This document shows positions 32,134 through 36,794 of a stretch of 36,794 bases of DNA, in pieces. Below the pieces are notes generated by a model, which saw only the letters and a program-made list of their open reading frames with translations, was not told the origin of the DNA and made no database searches. Position 1 is the stretch's first letter, and each line of letters opens with the position of its first letter. Both the position numbers and the translations under genes were made by a program. The DNA comes from an uncultured Tateyamaria sp. (GTDB lineage: Bacteria; Pseudomonadota; Alphaproteobacteria; Rhodobacterales; Rhodobacteraceae): contig NZ_CANNGP010000039.1 in the NCBI RefSeq assembly GCF_947504105.1, positions 1 to 36,794 on the forward strand, given 5' to 3'.

Positions 32134-34059
32134 TCAATCCGGATGATCGACAAGGTAGGCCAATATCGCGGCTTCGAGATTCGATCGGATGTCACAGCGG
32201 TGAAAGTTCGCGGTATACAGTCTGTAGAGATACGTGCCGATGAAGAAGGGCAGTGTGGTTCTTTGCTCGTCTTCCGACAGAACGCCGCTTGATAGGAAGG
32301 CCTGTACATCGTCGATCTTGATACCGTGAATCCGGTGGGTTGGCCGATCCGGATCGTGCATTTGGAGCCATACGAGAAACAGCGCTGCCTCGCGCGCGAT
32401 AGCGATCCAGCACTCCCCCTGTATGTCGACGCCGTAGATCGTGCCGCGGTGGTAATGCGCGTTCATGCCGACAAAGTCACCATGCGAGGCAGCCTGGACA
32501 ACGTGACACCCTTTGACACGGTCGTTTTGTTTGCGCAGCGAGGAAATCATTCGCTTGAGAAGTGCCTTGCTCGCAGGGTCTTCGACAGCACTGTGGTCAC
32601 GTGCCAGAAGTTGTTTGATCCAGTAGCCCGGCCCAAAGTCTGCGTCACGCCGTCGGGAACTGGTATATGTGGCCAGCCAGCGGCCGCTGTGGGCGAGTAG
32701 CTTTTGGCGAGAACGCCCACGTGCGCCCGCTATCTTTTTGTCAAGCCGGGGCCCGGGAGCGTGCGAGAGGATTGCAATCCCATCCTCGGGCCAAGCCATA
32801 AGGCAGCGGTTGGCTTGACAGTCGCCATTCGCAAGCGTCTGTTCCAACCTGTTCAACTCGCCTCGCAAGCTACGCACTGTATGGGCGCGGTCCTCGTTAA
32901 AGAACCGCTTGATGACCACCTTTTCGCCATTCAACTTTGCGGTGAACACCCAGCTTTTGGGGGAGAATTTGAGCGCTTCAAGAATACGAAGTGACTGAAC
33001 GCCCGGGCGATTTTTCAAATAGCGACTCACTGCCTTTGCAGCGTCAATGGCAGTGGCGGCAGGTTCGAACTCCCATGGGCCGGCACGCAAACCCAGCCGG
33101 GCTGGCGGGAAACCTTGATCCGCGAAGATCCCGAGAATTTCCGCATCCAAAGCGGCACTATCGAGGGATAGGCAAAAAGTGTTGAAGTACCAATGCAAGA
33201 AAGGCTTGTACTCACGTTGCCCAGTCAGCGCGAGCGAGAGATGGTGGGAAAAATCGTCGGGGTCGGTGACCGTTTCACAGACGTGGTGGAAGTCCGACCG
33301 GCCGAACAAGATCGCAGGTTTGTTGTGCAGGAATCCTTCGATCGCAACAGCCGAGTTGAAAGACACGGTTGCGGCACATGAGTGCAAGATGTCGTGGATG
33401 TTGGCGTTCGTTGGAATGAGGTCGATGCCCTCGGCTTGCAAGGCGTGGATCATCTGTTGCTCCGCCTTGGGGTTGAAAGACGGGTGCGCTTTGATCACAA
33501 CGGGCCGGTCTTCAGCGTGTGTAGCAACGGCGCGGACCATGGCGTCGGGGTCGCAGTGGGCGGTGCCCCAGCGTTGTGGGTTGTCGCCTTGTAGGAAGAT
33601 GGCAATGCAGTCTTTCGGGACCACACTATGCTCTTGTGGCTGGTCATAGCGAGACCACCGTTTTTCGACAAAACGGCGTTGCAGGTTGTCCCAGAGCTGC
33701 TGCGCTTTCTCAGTATCTACCGTTGCCGGATCATAGAGGGCGTTTCCAGCAGAGCTGCGGGCAAGCACGCCCTGTGGGTCAAGGTGATAGAATGGCGGCA
33801 GGTAGGCGAGGGTTGTGTTCAACGTACCCGGCTGTTGAACCAGACCGTTTTCGATAATGTGCAAGTAGTCCGGTTCCAACATGTCGGACCAGTCTGTTGT
33901 CTTGGGATCGCGCAAACGTTCGTCGCGACTGCGCACCTCTATATTGCCGCCACGTCCGGTTACCACCTCGTATATGCGGGCATGCAGCTTGAGATACGGC
34001 TGGTTTTGAAAGGTTCGTGTGAACCGGTCGGACAGGTGAAGGATGACTTTGGACGTCAC
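32134..34059 (-). CDS. Capsule-type glycosyltransferase/kinase-like fusion protein
   Basis: The long frame encodes two modules. The N-terminal ~370 residues resemble capsule polysaccharide (KpsC/KpsS-like) transferases: RPVVIKAHPSFNPKAEQQMI, then ATVSFNSAVAIEGFLHNKPAILFG. The C-terminal ~270 residues have a kinase/aminoglycoside-phosphotransferase pattern: VVIKRFF (nucleotide Lys), SHGDFVGMNAHYH (catalytic Asp and Asn) and YGVDIQGECW (metal Asp). This suggests a protein that both transfers a sugar and phosphorylates a cell-surface polysaccharide precursor, perhaps Kdo-type. The start is unsure. The frame is open to 34242; I prefer the GTG at 34059 (VTSKVILHLSDRF) because residues before it match nothing, with ATG at 34131 as alternative. 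No capsule genes adjoin it here. Confidence 0.72.
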   Translation of the reverse strand: MTSKVILHLSDRFTRTFQNQPYLKLHARIYEVVTGRGGNIEVRSRDERLRDPKTTDWSDMLEPDYLHIIENGLVQQPGTLNTTLAYLPPFYHLDPQGVLARSSAGNALYDPATVDTEKAQQLWDNLQRRFVEKRWSRYDQPQEHSVVPKDCIAIFLQGDNPQRWGTAHCDPDAMVRAVATHAEDRPVVIKAHPSFNPKAEQQMIHALQAEGIDLIPTNANIHDILHSCAATVSFNSAVAIEGFLHNKPAILFGRSDFHHVCETVTDPDDFSHHLSLALTGQREYKPFLHWYFNTFCLSLDSAALDAEILGIFADQGFPPARLGLRAGPWEFEPAATAIDAAKAVSRYLKNRPGVQSLRILEALKFSPKSWVFTAKLNGEKVVIKRFFNEDRAHTVRSLRGELNRLEQTLANGDCQANRCLMAWPEDGIAILSHAPGPRLDKKIAGARGRSRQKLLAHSGRWLATYTSSRRRDADFGPGYWIKQLLARDHSAVEDPASKALLKRMISSLRKQNDRVKGCHVVQAASHGDFVGMNAHYHRGTIYGVDIQGECWIAIAREAALFLVWLQMHDPDRPTHRIHGIKIDDVQAFLSSGVLSEDEQRTTLPFFIGTYLYRLYTANFHRCDIRSNLEAAILAYLVDHPD

Positions 34060-34325
34060 GGATTGCAGCTCGTTATGGGGTGGTATTGCATTTGAAGTAG
34101 CGGCTTTTGCGTTGCGTGTCCAAAGCTGCATTTCCGGTTTGAGGGCGTATAAAAAAGATATGGTCCGCCACCGACATATTGTGGCAGGTCCAGTGCGCAA
34201 CTTGATCACCGTTTTCAAGCCACCAAGGCAGATTCGATCCAAGTTTGATCAACGCTGTTGCTGGCCGCGTTCAATACCGTGCTTTTGCACTTTCAGTTCG
34301 CGACATTCTCACTAAGCTCTCTGGC

Positions 34326-34784
34326 ATGTATACTCTTGGTCCCGATACGCCAGCCAGTGCAGACGTTCAGGCGTTGCTCTTGCGCCATTTCGAGTTGATG
34401 CGTGCCTCATCTCCCGAAGAAAGTTGCCACGTTTTAGAGCCAGACATGCTGCTGGAGCGCGACGCAACACTGTTTGTAGCGCGCGATGGAGAAACAGTGC
34501 TGGGCGTGGGTGCGGTGGCCGTCATTGAACCCGGTCACGCTGAATTGAAATCGATGCATACCGCGGCTGAGGCACGCGGGCGTGGCGTGGGACGTGCTGT
34601 GCTGAAGGCGCTGCTGGACCACGCTCGGGACACTGGCGTCACACGCGTCAGCCTTGAAACCGGATCGGCGGACATGTTTGCACCCGCCCAAGCGCTATAT
34701 GTCGCGCATGGATTCCGGAATTGTCCGCCTTTTGGCAGCTATGTCCTGGACCCTTTGAGTGTTTTTATGACGCGCCTGCTTTGA
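34326..34784 (+). CDS. GNAT-family N-acetyltransferase
   Basis: This 152-residue protein has the GNAT fold. Beta strands around VLGVGAVAVIEPGHAELKSM precede the acetyl-CoA pyrophosphate loop AEARGRGVGRAVLKALLDHA, and YVAHGFRNCPPFGSY closes the fold. It transfers an acetyl group to an amine of unknown identity. The ATG at 34326 fits the family length; the open frame starts at 34245 but the extra residues are not typical. It is divergent from the glycosyltransferase/kinase gene and lies just upstream of a tRNA gene. Confidence 0.88.
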   Translation: MYTLGPDTPASADVQALLLRHFELMRASSPEESCHVLEPDMLLERDATLFVARDGETVLGVGAVAVIEPGHAELKSMHTAAEARGRGVGRAVLKALLDHARDTGVTRVSLETGSADMFAPAQALYVAHGFRNCPPFGSYVLDPLSVFMTRLL

Positions 34785-34826
34785 ACGCTTGCCCTGCAGG
34801 CTGCGCTGCGGCATGACACCATCAGC

Positions 34827-34903
34827 GGTCCCTTAGCTCAACTGGATAGAGCAGCTGACTTCTAATCAGCAGGTTGAGGGTTCGAGTCCTTCAGGGATCG
34901 CCA
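34827..34903 (+). tRNA. tRNA-Arg (anticodon TCT)
   Basis: A 77-nt cloverleaf: acceptor GGTCCCT / AGGGATC (one G-U pair), D-arm with GCTC...GAGC, anticodon stem GCTGA/TCAGC with loop CTTCTAA (anticodon TCT at 34861-34863), T-arm GAGGG TTCGAGT CCTTC, and discriminator G followed by an encoded CCA. It decodes AGA, a rare Arg codon in a GC-rich genome. Its 3' end is a common integration site for mobile elements, and the genes beyond it differ in character. Confidence 0.96.
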
Positions 34904-35204
34904 ATCTTTTAGGGGTGGAAGCAAGAAAACGCAGAAGCGTGCGCAAAGGAAATGAGAAGCGTACGCAAACCTTTCTTATTGGCGCCGCTTCCCTCTAATA
35001 AAAGCGCTATTACAATACGTTAGATTGCTTCAAGCCGGTTTCCTTCTTCTGAGGTGGCACCGAATTTGCCTCCCCTTGACAGAACTCCCGACCTGCCTTT
35101 TCTGTCGGATACGGGTTCCGGAACCTTTCATCTTACATAGCCCCGCCGTTCTTCGGCGCGTGGCCGCCGCGCGAACTCCGTCTTGCGCCTTGAAAGGATT
35201 CCCC
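34904..35204. other. Non-coding stretch between tRNA-Arg and AAA+ gene
   Basis: No gene seen in these 301 bp. It holds a pair of 15-bp direct repeats (annotated separately), an AT-rich step (34976-35030), and a TTGACA at 35076-35081. That hexamer is the left part of an inverted repeat GACAGA-N17-TCTGTC (35078-35106). The TTGACA may be the -35 box of the AAA+ gene, but I see no good -10 at 17 bp. The segment may be the boundary of an integrated element. Confidence 0.5.
34933..34969 (+). repeat. 15-bp direct repeat pair beside tRNA-Arg
   Basis: AGAAGCGTGCGCAAA (34933-34947) and AGAAGCGTACGCAAA (34955-34969) differ at one base and are spaced 22 bp start to start, about two helical turns. The core GCGTACGC is itself palindromic. 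The arrangement resembles protein-binding iterons, such as regulator sites or recombinase arm sites, and lies 30 bp beyond a tRNA 3' end. Confidence 0.6.
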
Positions 35205-36305
35205 ATGGCCCGTTCGACCACGACGATCCCGTTTCACGATTTGAGTTTCATAGACCACATCCCTGCGGTGCGGGAGGTCGAGGAGAGGCTGAAGAAGTTT
35301 CTCCGCAGGCTTCGAAAGGAGCGTCAGGACGCAGCGCATGAGGCGGGGCTGATCACCGAGGATGATTTGAAGATGAGCTTTGAGATGCTCGAGGAGGCGG
35401 ACCGAACCTGCATCCGGCGGCGGGCGGTAACCTATCGCGATCGCCTGCAGGCCTCGACCGGGATGTCACATCTCTCCGAGGAGAACCGTACTAGCCTGAC
35501 CGCTCTGCGCGGCGGGCTGCCTGTCGCGAAGGTCGCAACCGAACACGAGGCTGATGAGATTGCCGCCGCATTGCACGCCGAGATGCCTTGGATGGGACAC
35601 GCCACCGAAGAGGTCTGGCATGGGCTCCGAGCTTCGGCCCGCGATGGTCTCGCGGGTGTGCGCTTCACCCCGCTGGTGCTGAACGGCCCCGCTGGGATCG
35701 GCAAAAGCTATTGGGCACGGCGTCTCGCGCATCATTTGTCAGTCCCGACAGTCAAGTTCGACGCCACTAACGAGCCCGCCAGCTTCGCTTTGACCGGATC
35801 GCAGCGCGGCTGGGGCAGTGCCCATGCGGGCAAACTCACGACGACGGTGCTCGAACATCGACACGCCGGCCCGCTCGTGATCGTCGATGAGATCGAGAAG
35901 GCCGATGAGGTGTATTCCAATAAAGGATCGCGCCATACGCTGACCGATGCGCTGCTGCCGCTGATGGAGCGGATGACGGCCAAGACCTGGCAGTGTCCAT
36001 TCTTCCAAGTGAAATTCGACATGTCGTGGGTCAACTGGATTATGACCGCCAACTCTCGCGATGGGTTGCCGGAACCTTTCCAGAGCCGCTGCGTGGTTCT
36101 TGATCTGCCTGACCTGACGGTCGCGCAGCTTCGCGACTTCGCGGTCGCGGAGGCGACACGTCGCGGCTTGCCGGAACCGGCTGTTGCCGCTCTCGTCGAT
36201 CTCTTTGAATGCGGCGCGATCTCGAACGCGCGCCTTAGCCTCCGCACAGTAGCCCGGATGCTCGACCGCGCCGAGACGCTGGCCAGCCAACCGCTGCTGC
36301 ACTGA
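35205..36305 (+). CDS. AAA+ ATPase of unknown role
   Basis: The 366-residue protein has a charged helical N-terminal region of about 150 residues (VREVEERLKKFLRRLRKERQ, probably coiled coil) and an AAA+ module. Walker A is NGPAGIGKSYWARRL (Lys167), Walker B is PLVIVDEIEKADE (Asp228-Glu229), sensor-1 is NWIMTANSRDG, and the arginine-finger segment is EPFQSRC. The order and spacing resemble Lon/MoxR-like AAA+ ATPases, but no protease domain is present. The ATG at 35205 has AAAGGA 8 nt upstream. It is followed after 10 bp by a metallophosphoesterase frame with a good ribosome binding site, so the two form a unit. Such pairs occur in accessory islands; the function is unknown and I do not assign one. 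Confidence 0.82.
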   Translation: MARSTTTIPFHDLSFIDHIPAVREVEERLKKFLRRLRKERQDAAHEAGLITEDDLKMSFEMLEEADRTCIRRRAVTYRDRLQASTGMSHLSEENRTSLTALRGGLPVAKVATEHEADEIAAALHAEMPWMGHATEEVWHGLRASARDGLAGVRFTPLVLNGPAGIGKSYWARRLAHHLSVPTVKFDATNEPASFALTGSQRGWGSAHAGKLTTTVLEHRHAGPLVIVDEIEKADEVYSNKGSRHTLTDALLPLMERMTAKTWQCPFFQVKFDMSWVNWIMTANSRDGLPEPFQSRCVVLDLPDLTVAQLRDFAVAEATRRGLPEPAVAALVDLFECGAISNARLSLRTVARMLDRAETLASQPLLH

Positions 36306-36315
36306 GGAGAATGCC

Positions 36316-36794
36316 ATGACCTCGATGACCATCCCATTCTAAAACGGCATCCTCGCGATCCTCTCGGACCTGCATTACGACAGCTATCAACGATATGCGC
36401 TCGACCCGATTAGTATGTGTGGCCTGGAGGACATCCTGTGGAACGCCGACGCGTTGATCTTGGCCGGTGATCTCACCAACGGTTTTGCGCGCAATTGGCG
36501 GGATGTGTTCCAGTACCTGTCCGAGTTCATACCGCCCAACCAGATTTACGCACTACCCGGCAACCACGACTACTATCAAGGGAGCTTAGCGGGCGATTCT
36601 CACCTCGCCGAGGCGGCGCGGCAGGCAGGCGCGCACTTCATCCAGAAAGACGTCCTGTTGCACGGCGACACGCGGCTGGTCTGCTGCACGTTCTGGACCG
36701 ATTTCAACCTGACGGGCTGTCCTTCCCCCCTAGAACTGTGCCATTACATTGGCCGCGAAAGGGGGATTGGGCATTGCGAGGAAGCGACATTCAG
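36316..36794 (+). pseudogene. Metallophosphoesterase with an early in-frame stop, cut by the window end
   Basis: From ATG 36316 (GAGGAG 6 nt upstream) the frame reads MTSMTIPF, then TAA at 36340-36342, and then stays open to the window end. The part after the stop contains the calcineurin-type metal-binding motifs in order: ILSDLHYDSY (DxH), LILAGDLTNG (GDxxN) and YALPGNHDYYQG (GNHD). A single C-to-T change (CAA to TAA) would explain the stop. The next in-frame ATG is 36415-36417, which would omit the DxH motif and so should not give an active enzyme. The gene is either freshly inactivated or affected by a sequence error. The C-terminal part is outside the window. Confidence 0.8.

Overview
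The window looks like a chromosomal segment of a marine Rhodobacterales (Roseobacter-group) alphaproteobacterium. The evidence is high GC, the gene complement (Xsc/Tpa/TauR taurine genes, a cytoplasmic SoeABC-type sulfite dehydrogenase, a TPR-sulfotransferase, a TAXI-type TRAP transporter) and a GC-rich intergenic palindrome (12811-12859) of a type I associate with Rhodobacteraceae. The genus cannot be fixed from the sequence alone.

Layout. 1-11.1 kb is mostly housekeeping or accessory: a TPR-sulfotransferase, an Ada-like DNA methyltransferase/regulator, an OmpA-type lipoprotein, a frameshifted FMN reductase, a glyoxalase-fold protein, a MaoC/FAS1-like hydratase, a D-amino-acid-oxidase-fold flavoprotein divergent from mnmD (apparently a split MnmC), an EamA exporter, a lytic transglycosylase and dapA. 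11.1-21.2 kb is a long minus-strand block, read tauR, xsc, pta, ackA, soeA, a 69-aa membrane ORF, soeB, soeC. From pta to soeC every junction is a 4-base start/stop overlap. 21.4-26.9 kb holds a LysR regulator divergent from an acyl-CoA-dehydrogenase-fold enzyme that lacks the usual catalytic glutamates, then a TAXI-TRAP transporter. 27.1-32.1 kb holds tpa divergent from tauABC. 32.1-36.8 kb holds a glycosyltransferase/kinase-like fusion, a GNAT acetyltransferase, tRNA-Arg(TCT), and behind the tRNA an AAA+ ATPase and a metallophosphoesterase with an early stop codon, cut by the window end.

How the genes work together. TauABC imports taurine and Tpa transaminates it to sulfoacetaldehyde. Xsc cleaves that with phosphate to sulfite and acetyl phosphate. 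Pta makes acetyl-CoA, or AckA makes acetate plus ATP. SoeABC oxidises sulfite to sulfate in the cytoplasm and passes electrons to the membrane quinone pool. Pairs of CTGG-type direct repeats lie upstream of xsc and tpa with identical 23-bp periodicity and upstream of tauR with 22 bp; they look like TauR operators that make this one regulon. The LysR/acyl-CoA-dehydrogenase/TRAP group inside the sulfonate locus may feed another organosulfur compound into the same sulfite route (inference).

I see no CRISPR array, insertion sequence or integrase in the window.
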